64,000 nucleotides of DNA, from assembly GCF_000236905.1 (NCBI RefSeq), contig NC_016521.1:744001-808000 (forward strand), given 5' to 3'. The translations under genes were made by a program, and so were the position numbers. The notes under the pieces were generated by a model. That model had not been told where the DNA came from. It searched no databases and saw only the letters and a list, made by a program, of their open reading frames with translations. Shown in pieces: positions 30,118-41,227 of this stretch (position 1 is its first letter; every line of letters starts with the position of its first letter). Origin of the DNA: Tetrapisispora phaffii CBS 4417. Lineage: Eukaryota > Ascomycota > Saccharomycetes > Saccharomycetales > Saccharomycetaceae.

Positions 30118-33100
30118 ATGGAGTCAGAAAGAGAAATGGATAGAAAACGAATTAAAGAAATATATAGAAGCGATGAGATGTCAAATTTGGTTTTAACTTC
30201 AAATAAACAGTCGAAAAGTGGAGAGAAGAATAATATAAAAGAAGCAGAAGCATCGCAGCCGAAATCTGTGGCCGGTGTAATCTCCAAAAATGATATGGGA
30301 TCTGCTATGAAACATGATCTGGAAACTTCATCACTAAAAGACGAATTATCATTAAATATCCAAACTTATCCTGGGGATGCTGCAAATAAAAAAGAGGATC
30401 TACAACCAAAAAATACTAGTAACAGATATGGTAATACTTTATTGGATCTCGATGAACTAACAGAAATCAAATACCATCCAACAAATGACACAACTTTCTT
30501 GATATATGAAGAAATTCTACAGTGGGTCATCTCGATTATTGGGAATGATATACCGCATCAAGTTATAATAGAAACTACAGATTTATTAATATCATTATTT
30601 AAAGAAGATGAGGAGAACACACATGACACTCAAATGAAATTAACGAAAATTGAAGAAATTTTGCAAATGCCAATTAATAAATTGAATTTCCAAAGTCTAA
30701 TGAAATTAATGAACAATATAACTGACTATAGTACTCAAAAATATGAATCTAGCAATACAAAAACTGGTAATGCCATTGCCGTGGTATCTTCAGAAGATGA
30801 AGATGACACTCAAGATCAACCTGAACTTGACTTCCAGGAACATCACACAAATATCGATACCAAATTTATCACAAAAAAAGATATAGGAAGAAATGAAACT
30901 ACTGATTCTCATGTACTCAATTCCTCAAAGAGTAATATAATATTAGGCACAACAAATTATAAAATATTTTCAGATACGAAAATTTATGATGTCAACCCTA
31001 ATTATCTTTATAATATTATCTTCTCCAGTAACCTGAAGAACCCTCACAAAGCTACTATGCCAAATTTTGAAAATATAATTGAGCTGCTTTCAAGTGAACA
31101 TCTTACCGCATCAGCTCTATCAAAATCGTTAAAAGCACATAAAATTGATATTTCTGATGAGCTAATTGATAATATGATCTTAAACAAGGATAAGTTAAAA
31201 TGGGGGTTATTATTGTCGAAATCGAATGACAGCGACAAAGACAAAATTATAGAGGAAATGAAAAATAACAACTTATTACCATTAATTGATGAATATTTAA
31301 ATTATTTCACCGGAAAAGTCAAAAGAAAATTAGAACCATCTAATCAAACTGGATACAATGATAGTGATGACGATACATTTACACCAAAAAGAGCAAAAAC
31401 ACTCTCTAAATCTTTGCAATATTTAAATTTAGAAGAATTTCAGAAGTACAATAGAATTTCAGACGTTTCAGCAAATAAAATTGTATTGCCAAATGGTTCT
31501 TTTAAAAGAGTAAAACCTAAATATGAAGAGATACATATCCCACCGCTAAAACAGGTCTTGCTTGATTATACTCTGATTAATATCACAGATCTTCCTAAAT
31601 GGGCCCAATCTGCATTCCCACCAAATGAAATCGAGGTTTTGAACGCTATACAGAGTAAGGTATATGGTGCTGCCTTTGAAACCGACGAAAACATGCTGGT
31701 ATGCGCTCCTACTGGTGCGGGTAAGACAAATATTGCGCTTCTAGCTATATTAAGATGCATTTCTAAGCATTTTAGTACATCAAAGGAAACATTACAACTC
31801 AACAATTTTAAAATCGTATTTATTGCTCCTTTGAAGGCACTAGTACAAGAGCAGGTAAGAGAATTCCAAAGACGTCTATCCCCATATGGCATTAAAGTGT
31901 CCGAGTTAACTGGTGATTCAAACTTATCAAGATCTCAAATCAATGAGACTCAAATATTAGTTTCAACACCTGAAAAATGGGATATTATCACCAGAAAATC
32001 CAATGATTTAACATACGTTAATTTGGTTGATTTGGTTATAATAGATGAAGTACATTTATTACACGATCCAAGAGGACCTGTGATCGAATCCATTGTGTCT
32101 AGGTCGTTGATAGATGCAAACATAAAGAATCCGAGAATAATGGCTATGTCTGCAACATTACCTAATTATAAAGATGTTGCAAAGTTCTTAAGAGTAAAAG
32201 AACCTTATCTATTCTATTTTGATTCCACTTTTCGTCCATGTCCATTATCTCAACAATTTTGTGGGATTACAGAGAAGAGCTCTATCAAAAAAATTAGCGC
32301 AATGAATGAAGTTTGCTATGACAAAGTATTAGAATCTGTCACAGAAGGACATCAAGTAATTGTATTTGTTCATTCTAGGAAAGATACTCATAGAACTGCA
32401 GAATATTTAAAGAAAGAGTTTTTAAAGAATCATCTTCTAGATAAAATTAAGAAACCTGATGCCGGTTCAAAAGAAATATTGAGAAAAGAAACTGAAACTA
32501 TTAAAAATTCAAAACTAAAAGATCTATGTACCTTTGGTATCGGTATACATCATGCTGGGCTAGATAGAAGCGATAGATCACTTTCTGAAGATTTGTTTGC
32601 GGATGGGCTATTACAAGTTCTAGTTTCAACTGCTACGCTTGCATGGGGTGTTAATTTACCTGCACATACCGTTATCATAAAAGGCACAGAGGTTTATTCA
32701 CCGGAAACTAGTAAATGGGAAAAATTATCAGCTCAAGATGTTCTTCAGATGTTAGGTAGAGCTGGTAGACCTAGATACGATACTCATGGGAAAGGTATCA
32801 TTATAACTAATCAAACCGATATTAAATATTACCTTGCTGTTTTAACAAATCAGTTATCAATTCAATCTTATTTATCTGAAAAGTTAGTCGATTGCCTGAA
32901 TGCTGAGATTGTTCTGGGTAATGTTATAAATATAAATGATGCAAAAAACTGGTTCCAACATACGTTCCTTTATATTCGCATGTTGGTATCTCCAAAAACG
33001 TATAACATTCCAAACTTGGAGAATTTTGATTCATTTATGTTTTCTTTAATGCATACTTGTTTTAGAATTCTTCACGATGGTAAACTTGTGGTTTACAATG

Positions 33101-36100
33101 ACAAGGAATTGACAGTGGAAAGCACAGAATTGGGTAAAATTGCATCACATTATTATATCGATCATGAATCGATAAAATTATATTATGATAATATTAATAG
33201 TAATATGGACACCTCAGAATTGTTACAAACATTCTCTCTTTCTAGTGAGTTTAAATTTGTTTCAGTTAGAACAGAAGAACGGAAAGAATTGATGACGTTA
33301 AAATCTAGATCACCATTCCCGATACCTGAGTCAATGGATGAGAATTCCACTAAAATAATTATACTGCTACAGTCATATATATCAAGGATACAATTTGAAG
33401 GGCTAGCTTTAAATGCCGATATGACTTTTATTATTCAAAATGCAGGACGTTTAATGAAGGCAATATATGAAATATGTTTATATAAAAACTATGCCAGACA
33501 AACGAAAACTGCAATCTCGTTATGCAAATGCATCGATAACCGCATGTGGTCGGCTAATTCACCTTTGCGCCAATTCAAAGGTTGTCCCAATGAGGTTATC
33601 AAGAGAACCGAAGCCTCATATACCCAATGGGATGATTATTTGAAAATACAGTCACCGAGTGAGGTCGGTAAAGCTATCAGATCAGAAAAGAATGGTAAGT
33701 TAATATATGATCTTCTTAGACGATTTCCTAAAGTCCAATTAGAATGTCAAGTCCAAACCATAACACCAACTATTTTTCTTTTCGATTTAACTTTTACACC
33801 AACATGGATATGGGATAGTCGTTATCACAAAACATCCGAACCGTTTATTATTATTGTGGAGGACTCCGATGGGAAAGAGATTTTGTATTCAAATTATATC
33901 TTAATCAATAAAAACGAATTGGGCCAGGACCATATGTTAAGTTTCACTTTAGAGCTACCAAAAAATAATAATTCTCAAGTTCCACCTAATATATTCATAA
34001 ATATTATCTCAGAAAAATGGATTAAATCATCTGAAACACTTTCAGTTTCATTAGCAAAATTGATAAAACCGAGGAAGTTTACAGCACCAATGAAAGCAAA
34101 CGATATTGAATTAGTCTTTACTTCAAGGTTACAAGTACCAGAATTCTCAAATGTATTTAACTTTGATAAATTTGACTTCCATATAAGTTCATGTTTTGAT
34201 GTTTTATATAATTCCAACGACAATATTTTTATTAGTCGTACTGAAAATCCACAAGATTCCACAGGTCCTGAGTTAGCTTTATTGAACCATTGGCGACAGA
34301 ATAAAGGAAGGGCGATATATATTCACCCAAGTCAAACACATATTGATCATTTAGTTAATGTTTGGCAAGGAAAATTCTCAAAAATTGCTGAAGGTCAGGT
34401 CATTCAAAAATTAACCGAAGATGTTTCAATAAATATTAAATTATTGGCACAAAGTCACCTCATTTTAGGGACCCCTGAACAATTAAATTTTCTTTCAAGA
34501 AAATGGCCAACACGAAAAAATTTACAATTGGTTGAACTATTAATTTATGATGGTCTTCAAAACGTTCGCAATTCTATTACTGGGTCAGTATATGAAATTT
34601 TAATCTCAAGAATGAATTTAATGATTGCACAATTGGAGAAGGATATAAGAATAGTAGGGTTTTCATCACCAATTGCTAATAGCCGTGATTTTGCAGACTT
34701 TATTGGAGTTAATAAAAAATTTATGTACAATTTCTCACCTCAAGACAGGATAGAGCAATTGAATGTTGAGTTTATTACTCATAATAATATGGGGTTTAAA
34801 ACGCCTTCTAACTTATCAAGAAGACAAGCTTTTGATTATATTTTATATAACGGAAAACCTAGAAACTATTCCATTATATATACCCAATCTAGGAAAGAAT
34901 GTTATAAAGTGGCACGACAATTCGTTTCTTATCTATCATATCAAAATACACAGTCAATTGATAAACCTAATGTTAGTTCTGATGAAGGTATCAAACATAT
35001 TAGCGACCCTTCAACGAAAAGTGCATTAGATGCAGGAATTGGGATAATTTATGAAGGAATGCCAATCGCGAATTTAGACACTATCTTAAAATTATATAAT
35101 GATGGTAATATTTCTACTTTATTAATACCATTTGAAAGTGTTAAAATTGCACCGAAATCAAATATTACTATAATTTTGGACACTGAATACTATGATGAGC
35201 AACACCGATGCTATTATGATTGCAATATTGATAATGTTAATGAAATGATCTCACATACAGTAGGCAACACAGATACCCATATGGGAATCGTTCTAATTTT
35301 TACAAATTCCTATAGAAAAGAATATTACCAAAAATTCATTACCGAACCTGTTCCTGTTGAAAGCAGCTTACTGAACAATATACATGATTATATTTTAAAT
35401 GAGATATGCACGTCTATTATTGAGAATAAACAAGATTGTATGGATCTTTTAACATATTCTCTGTTTTACCGAAGGTTGCATGCAAACCCCAGTTATTATG
35501 GTCTATCTGATGTTTCTGCAGAGGGAATTTCCCAGTTCTTAACAACTTTAGTAAATGATGTTATTGCTGATTTAATCAATTGTTCTTTGATATCTCCGGT
35601 CAGTAGACCTGATGCCGATACTATAAATGAAGACAGAGATGAGGAAGGTATTAATAACGATGAAAATTTCATTATTTTACCATTCTCGAATGTGCTTGTC
35701 AAATATAATATTTCTTTCTACACAATGAAATACTTCTTGAATAATTTGACTAGTGCTTCCACCTTAAAGGATATACTTTTATTATTATCGAATTCAAGAG
35801 AATTCGATACAGTTCCACTCAGAGAAGGTGATTTATCATACCTACAGAATTTAGAAAAACGATTACCATTGAAATTTACTGGAAATATTCATAATGATCC
35901 GAGGAAATTTAAATTATTTATTTTATTTCAGTCATATTTTAGTAGAATTTCACTTTCTACTGAACTTAAAAACGATTTACATGCTGTATTAAAACATGTA
36001 TGTAATTTGACTGCCACGGTGGTTGATATTCTGGCAGGTAATGGGTGGTTAAACTCTACGACAGCAATGGATTTATTGCAAATGTTTGTTCAAGGTGTTT

Positions 36101-36630
36101 GGGACACAGATAATTCTTTGAAACAGATTCCATTGTTTGATAAGGATATATTAAGTAAATGTGCCGTCAAGGGTGTAGACAGTGTTTATGATTTTATGGC
36201 ATTAGAAGATGAAGATAGAGAAGAAATATTAAGTATTGATAACATTGAACTTAACAAAATCGCAAATTTTGTGAATAATTACCCTAATATTGAATTAAAG
36301 TATCAAATAGAAAACATCAACAGGATAGAAATGAACTCAATTAAAGAAATAATGGTAACAATCTCAAGGGATGAAGAACCTGAATCAACATTGGTGATAT
36401 CGGAGAAATATCCTTACGATAAGATAGAGAATTGGTGGCTAGTACTCGGGGAATGTGATACTAGAGAACTGTATGCTATAAGAAAAGTGACGCTATCTAA
36501 AGAAAGCCAAAGTTTCAAATTACCATTTTCTTTAGATAGGCAGGGAACTCACAAATTAACATTATTTTGTGTCTGTGATTCTTATCTAGATGCCGACAAA
36601 GAAGTGTCTTTCGATGTCACAGTTGCTTGA
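30118..36630 (+). CDS. BRR2: Brr2, U5 snRNP RNA helicase
   Basis: The 2170 residues match S. cerevisiae Brr2 (2163). The N-terminal third contains the conserved IKEIYRSDEMSNLVL start and the plug and PWI-like regions. The first Ski2-like cassette is intact: CAPTGAGKTNIALL near 530, DEVHLLHDPRGPVIES near 643 (DEVH where I remember DEIH), SATLPN, GIHHAGLDRSDR, and LQMLGRAGRPRYD. The second cassette is degenerate, with no Walker A and LLIYDGLQNVRNS in place of the DExH motif, and acts as a regulatory pseudo-helicase. Each cassette is followed by a Sec63-type unit. Brr2 unwinds U4/U6 to activate the spliceosome and is governed by Prp8. MSH6 follows 344 bases downstream on the same strand. Confidence 0.96.
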   Translation: MESEREMDRKRIKEIYRSDEMSNLVLTSNKQSKSGEKNNIKEAEASQPKSVAGVISKNDMGSAMKHDLETSSLKDELSLNIQTYPGDAANKKEDLQPKNTSNRYGNTLLDLDELTEIKYHPTNDTTFLIYEEILQWVISIIGNDIPHQVIIETTDLLISLFKEDEENTHDTQMKLTKIEEILQMPINKLNFQSLMKLMNNITDYSTQKYESSNTKTGNAIAVVSSEDEDDTQDQPELDFQEHHTNIDTKFITKKDIGRNETTDSHVLNSSKSNIILGTTNYKIFSDTKIYDVNPNYLYNIIFSSNLKNPHKATMPNFENIIELLSSEHLTASALSKSLKAHKIDISDELIDNMILNKDKLKWGLLLSKSNDSDKDKIIEEMKNNNLLPLIDEYLNYFTGKVKRKLEPSNQTGYNDSDDDTFTPKRAKTLSKSLQYLNLEEFQKYNRISDVSANKIVLPNGSFKRVKPKYEEIHIPPLKQVLLDYTLINITDLPKWAQSAFPPNEIEVLNAIQSKVYGAAFETDENMLVCAPTGAGKTNIALLAILRCISKHFSTSKETLQLNNFKIVFIAPLKALVQEQVREFQRRLSPYGIKVSELTGDSNLSRSQINETQILVSTPEKWDIITRKSNDLTYVNLVDLVIIDEVHLLHDPRGPVIESIVSRSLIDANIKNPRIMAMSATLPNYKDVAKFLRVKEPYLFYFDSTFRPCPLSQQFCGITEKSSIKKISAMNEVCYDKVLESVTEGHQVIVFVHSRKDTHRTAEYLKKEFLKNHLLDKIKKPDAGSKEILRKETETIKNSKLKDLCTFGIGIHHAGLDRSDRSLSEDLFADGLLQVLVSTATLAWGVNLPAHTVIIKGTEVYSPETSKWEKLSAQDVLQMLGRAGRPRYDTHGKGIIITNQTDIKYYLAVLTNQLSIQSYLSEKLVDCLNAEIVLGNVININDAKNWFQHTFLYIRMLVSPKTYNIPNLENFDSFMFSLMHTCFRILHDGKLVVYNDKELTVESTELGKIASHYYIDHESIKLYYDNINSNMDTSELLQTFSLSSEFKFVSVRTEERKELMTLKSRSPFPIPESMDENSTKIIILLQSYISRIQFEGLALNADMTFIIQNAGRLMKAIYEICLYKNYARQTKTAISLCKCIDNRMWSANSPLRQFKGCPNEVIKRTEASYTQWDDYLKIQSPSEVGKAIRSEKNGKLIYDLLRRFPKVQLECQVQTITPTIFLFDLTFTPTWIWDSRYHKTSEPFIIIVEDSDGKEILYSNYILINKNELGQDHMLSFTLELPKNNNSQVPPNIFINIISEKWIKSSETLSVSLAKLIKPRKFTAPMKANDIELVFTSRLQVPEFSNVFNFDKFDFHISSCFDVLYNSNDNIFISRTENPQDSTGPELALLNHWRQNKGRAIYIHPSQTHIDHLVNVWQGKFSKIAEGQVIQKLTEDVSINIKLLAQSHLILGTPEQLNFLSRKWPTRKNLQLVELLIYDGLQNVRNSITGSVYEILISRMNLMIAQLEKDIRIVGFSSPIANSRDFADFIGVNKKFMYNFSPQDRIEQLNVEFITHNNMGFKTPSNLSRRQAFDYILYNGKPRNYSIIYTQSRKECYKVARQFVSYLSYQNTQSIDKPNVSSDEGIKHISDPSTKSALDAGIGIIYEGMPIANLDTILKLYNDGNISTLLIPFESVKIAPKSNITIILDTEYYDEQHRCYYDCNIDNVNEMISHTVGNTDTHMGIVLIFTNSYRKEYYQKFITEPVPVESSLLNNIHDYILNEICTSIIENKQDCMDLLTYSLFYRRLHANPSYYGLSDVSAEGISQFLTTLVNDVIADLINCSLISPVSRPDADTINEDRDEEGINNDENFIILPFSNVLVKYNISFYTMKYFLNNLTSASTLKDILLLLSNSREFDTVPLREGDLSYLQNLEKRLPLKFTGNIHNDPRKFKLFILFQSYFSRISLSTELKNDLHAVLKHVCNLTATVVDILAGNGWLNSTTAMDLLQMFVQGVWDTDNSLKQIPLFDKDILSKCAVKGVDSVYDFMALEDEDREEILSIDNIELNKIANFVNNYPNIELKYQIENINRIEMNSIKEIMVTISRDEEPESTLVISEKYPYDKIENWWLVLGECDTRELYAIRKVTLSKESQSFKLPFSLDRQGTHKLTLFCVCDSYLDADKEVSFDVTVA

Positions 36631-36974
36631 TAGCTATATCATAGATATGTAAATATATATATTAGTGTATTATTTAAATCAATTTGATCACGTTCTTCAT
36701 ATCACATAGAATTTTATATGCTTCCTAATTTCACCATTAAATTTATGGCTTTACGCGACGCGTCTCAATTATGTTTACACGATTAATCGTAAGTGACTTA
36801 AGCATCATCAACTATTATCATTCAATGTATATTACATTTTAAATAATGCAATTATAAAATTATATAAATTTCTTCATTGAAATACAAATTAAAATACTTA
36901 TACTATGTTACATTTAAATTGATATCACAAAGATTAAGGCTCAAGAAATATTCGTTTTTAAGATATCCTCAAAG
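36631..36974. other. BRR2 terminator and MSH6 promoter region
   Basis: This 344-base tandem gap holds the MCB pair at 36753-36763. RAD3, ADK2 and RPH1/GIS1 would be expected near here from the merged S. cerevisiae map; none is present. Confidence 0.6.
36753..36763. promoter_or_regulatory. MCB element pair upstream of MSH6
   Basis: ACGCGACGCGT contains one perfect MluI cell-cycle box (36758-36763) and an overlapping one-mismatch copy (ACGCGA, 36753-36758), 212 bases before the MSH6 ATG. MCBs bind MBF (Mbp1-Swi6) and give G1/S expression, as known for S. cerevisiae MSH6. Confidence 0.7.
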
Positions 36975-39900
36975 ATGCCTCCAATTACTCCTAAACCTAA
37001 TAAGAATGCTGCATTGAAATCACCGAGTTCTTCTTCTCAAAAGAAGATGAAACAATCTAATTTATTATCTTTTTTTCAAAGCAGTCTTCTAAATCCACAC
37101 CTAATAAGCCCTTAAATAAAGAAAATGTATCTGATAAAACATCAGATAATAGTGCTCCCTTAACTAAAGATCCTCGAAGTAAAAACACCGCTGACGTTAG
37201 CGATACATCCTTTACTTTAACAAATAATTCTTCTACAAACAAACTTTTCCCTAAAATGAAGACTTTAGCCAATGATCTTAATATACCACAATCGGAAGAT
37301 ACTATCATTGAACCAAAAGCCTCTACCCCAGTAAAACATGAAAATGTTATCAATCCTGTTAAAGAGGAGGAGGACTCAGATGGCTTTGAAGATGACACCT
37401 TTATATCATCCTCCAGAAGGAATGCAAAGAGAGTAATCAGCTATGCTGAAGATAGTGACAGCGATGATGAACCATTAATAAAGAAACAATCAAGGAAAAT
37501 TAGAAAAGTAAGATCTGATGATGATGACGACGATTTAGAATTTACGTTAGACACTTCAGTTGTATCTGAAAAAGAAGATGAGGAGGAATATATTGAACCA
37601 AAGAAGACATTTAGTGACAGTAATGATGATGACGATGATGATATTCTCTCCCTTGTTGAAAAGCCGAAACGAGCTGTTGCAAAAACTTTCAAACCATTAG
37701 TCAAAGCATCTCCAAAACCTGTCTTTAAATCAAAAACTTTTGCTCAAGCTCCAAAACATGCAAACTTTAATAAGCAACATCAAGAAAGATATCAATGGTT
37801 AATTGATATTCGTGATGCAGAAAAAAGACCAATGACAGACCCTGAATATGATCCTAAGACACTTTATATCCCCACCTCTGCTTGGAACAAGTTTACAGCA
37901 TTCGAGAAACAGTATTGGGAAATTAAGTCAAAAATGTGGGATTGCGTTGTCTTTTTTAAAAAAGGTAAGTTTTTTGAGTTATATGAGAAGGATGCAATTT
38001 TAGGTAACACACTTTTTGATCTAAAAATTGCTGGTGGTGGAAGAGCTAATATGAATTTAGCAGGTATACCAGAAATGTCATTTGATCATTGGGCATCTCA
38101 ATTTATCGAGTATGGTTACAAGGTAGCTAAAGTAGATCAGCGTGAATCAATGTTAGCTAAAGAAATGCGTGAAGGTTCTAAAGGTATTGTTAAAAGAGAA
38201 CTTGAATGCGTTTTGACATCCGGTACATTAACGGAAAGTAATATGCTTCACTCAGATTTAGCAACATACTGTCTCGCGGTTAGAGAAGAACCCGGTAATT
38301 TCTATGAGGCTGATACCCAAAATATCGTCTCGGTAGATTCTACTTTGAAGAACAAACTATTTGGAGTGTCATTTATCGATACCGCTACCGGTGAAATACA
38401 ATTGATCGAACTCGAAGATGATAACGAATGTACTAAATTGGAAACATTGATGTCCCAAGTTAGACCCAAGGAAATTATAATGGAAAAAGATAATTTATCA
38501 AATTTAGCTCATAAAATAATCAAATTCAATTCTGCACCTCAAGCCATTATGAATTATTTAAAAGCTGGAGAAGAATTTTATGATTTCTATAAAACACATG
38601 ATGAATTGCTTTCAGAAGAAAATAATTATTTTAAAGATTCTTCAGAATGGCCAGCTATTCTTCAAACTTACTATAAAAATAAAAAGCAAGTTGGTTTTTC
38701 TGCATTAGGAGGACTATTATATTATTTAAAATGGCTAAAATTAGATGGTAATTTAATTTCGTTAGGGAATATGAAAGAATATGATTTAGTAGGATCTCAA
38801 AAATCTCTAATTCTAGATGGTGTCACACTACAGAATCTTGAAATATTTTCAAATTCTTTTGATGGTTCCGATAAGGGAACTTTATTTAAACTTTTCAATT
38901 TATCAATTACTCCAATGGGTAAAAGAATGATGAAAAATTGGGTGATGCATCCATTGTTACAGAAATCAGATATAGAGAAAAGATTAGATAGTGTAGATTT
39001 ACTATTATCAGATGTAGAATTACGTGACGTTTTTGAATCGCACTTCATCAGACTTCCTGATTTGGAAAGAATGCTTGCAAGGATCCATTCAACAACGATC
39101 AAAATGAAAGATTTCGAAAAGGTAATTCAGGGTTTTGAAACAATAGTTAAGATGATCGATACCCTAAAAGATAGAGCAAATAAAGGTGCTCTGGGAATTT
39201 ATATATCTCAAATTCCTGTAGATTTACGTTCTAGTGTTGACAAATGGTCAAATTCATTTGATCGTGCCTGTGCCATAGAAGAAGATAAGATTATTCCTAT
39301 AAAGGGTGTCGAACCAGAGTTTGATGAATCCTTAAATCAAATTAAAGTAATAGAAGATGAATTAAACAAAATTTTGCTTGAATATAGAAAAAGGTTTAAA
39401 TGTTCTAGTATTCAATATAAGGATTCTGGTAAAGAACTTTTCACAATTGAAGTACCAATGGCAGCAACAAAACAAATCCCTTCTTCTTGGGTACAAATGG
39501 GGTCCAACAAATCCACGAAGAGATATTACTCTGATGAAGTTAGCGTTTTAGCAAGATCGATGGCAGAGGCTCGTGAGAAACACAAAATTGTGGAAAATGA
39601 TTTAAAGAATAGAATATGTAAAAAGTTTGATTCTCTTTATAAGGAAGTTTGGAAACCGACTGTTACTATGATATCAAACATAGATTGTATATTAGCATTA
39701 ACTCGTACATCAGAGTCGTTAGGATACCCATCGTGTAGACCCAAATTTGTAGATGAAGTTGATGAAAACACGGGCAATAAATTAAATGGATTTATGAAAT
39801 TCAAGTCATTAAGACATCCTTGTTTTAATCTTGGCTCAACTACCGTTAAGGAATTTATACCTAATGATATCGAGCTTGGTAACGATGTTTCCCGAGTAAC

Positions 39901-40690
39901 ATTATTAACTGGTGCTAATGCGGCAGGTAAATCAACAGTTTTAAGAATGTCATGCATTGCTGTCATTATGGCACAAATTGGTTGTTATGTACCTTGTGGA
40001 AGTGCAGAGCTGTCTCCTGTGGATCGTATTATGACTAGATTAGGTGCAAATGACAATATTATGCAAGGTAAATCTACTTTTTTTGTTGAATTATCTGAAA
40101 CTAAAAAAATGTTAGACTTAGCTACAAATAGATCATTGTTGGTTCTTGACGAATTAGGAAGAGGTGGTTCTTCTAATGATGGTTTTGCAATTGCAGAATG
40201 TGTTTTATATCATCTGGCAACACATATTCAAAGTATGAGTTTCTTTGCAACACATTACGCTGCTCTTGGCTTAAATTTCAAAGGACACCCTGATGTGAGG
40301 CCTATGAAAATGAATATTTTAGTTGATGAACAAACTAGAAATATTACTTTTCTATATCAATTAGTAAATGGTGAAAGTGGCAAATCATTTGGTATGCATG
40401 TTGCATCCATGTGTGGTATCAGCAAAACAATTGTTGATGAAGCTCAAATAGCAGCTGAAAACCATGAGCATACTTCTGAGATTATCAAAAAACAGAATTT
40501 AGCATTAAAAGGTTTAAATAAAGAGAGAGTAGATATGCCATTGGGACTCCAAAGTGATTTCATTCGATTAACAAAGGGTGATGGATTAACTAACTCTAAA
40601 CTTGGTACTGGCGAAAACGTCACCATATATGATAATAATATAAAAGCGAATGTGCTTAAGACATTATTTTCTCTAATTGAATCAATTTGA
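36975..40690 (+). CDS. MSH6: Msh6, mismatch-recognition subunit of MutS-alpha, with a one-base frame break near the N-terminus
   Basis: The gene starts at ATG 36975 with MPPITPKPNK and reaches the PCNA-binding box QSNLLSFF. The frame then ends at TAA 37113-37115 after 46 codons. The rest of Msh6 reads in the next frame, open from the T run at 37070-37076 through FSKQSSKSTPNKP to the stop at 40690. One extra T would join the parts into about 1238 residues, against 1242 in S. cerevisiae. The remainder is intact: acidic linker, the mismatch-contacting GKFFELYE, Walker A TGANAAGKST, DELGRGGSSNDGFA, and the ATPase C-terminus. The first ATG in the main frame is 37256, which gives an 1144-residue form lacking the PIP box. 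Msh2-Msh6 repairs base mismatches and small loops. Sequencing error, a real loss or slippage are all possible. Confidence 0.9.
37070..37076 (+). other. T7 run at the MSH6 frame break
   Basis: Seven T residues are phased as T TTT TTT in the upstream frame, which also fits a -1 slippery heptamer. Reading on requires a shift of one base backwards. No obvious strong stem or pseudoknot follows. Confidence 0.85.
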
Positions 40691-41227
40691 AATTAACTCT
40701 CTATAAGTACTCATTCTTATAGATTTATGTAAATATATATAACAAACTGTTCATATTAACATTTTTATTCTGTTCGATAAGATACTGTGACCTGTCTCGT
40801 TTTAATATTTTTTGATTTCTCGAAATGAGAAGACTTCGACTAATAAATTAATCACATCTTAAATTTTTTCATCCTAATATTGGCATACATTGATTTAGAT
40901 AACACTCTTTCAAGTAGACCTGGTAATTATCTTGTCATAGTCATATATATATTATAACGAAGTTTACTATATGGAAACCCTAACATAGTACTTTTCGCTA
41001 ATCGCCAAAAAAGGTAACTCATCAAAAAATGAACCAAATTGAAATTTGTTGTAAGAACAGACGATAGAAAATAGTATAAATTGTTCATGACATTATAGAT
41101 AAGTAACAGTTACAGAAGAAACATGTGCATGTACAATCATTAGTTTGTATTAGTAGTTTAGATAGTTTCTTTGCGTTTAGCTTCTTTTAACTCTTTTGAA
41201 TTGATCTCGTAGGATTAGGCCTAGTAA
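40691..41227. other. Tandem gap MSH6 / CCA1
   Basis: The 537 bases are AT-rich and hold no gene. The last 100 bases are the likely CCA1 promoter and leader. Confidence 0.5.

Noticed and set aside
30171..30180. PAC consensus match GCGATGAGAT
   Set aside because: It lies inside the BRR2 coding region and encodes the conserved Ser-Asp-Glu-Met, so protein constraint explains it.
37077..37160. Pseudoknot or strong stem to support programmed -1 frameshifting in MSH6
   Set aside because: I see no stable stem within the expected 5-10 bases after the T7 run, so programmed shifting is only a possibility.
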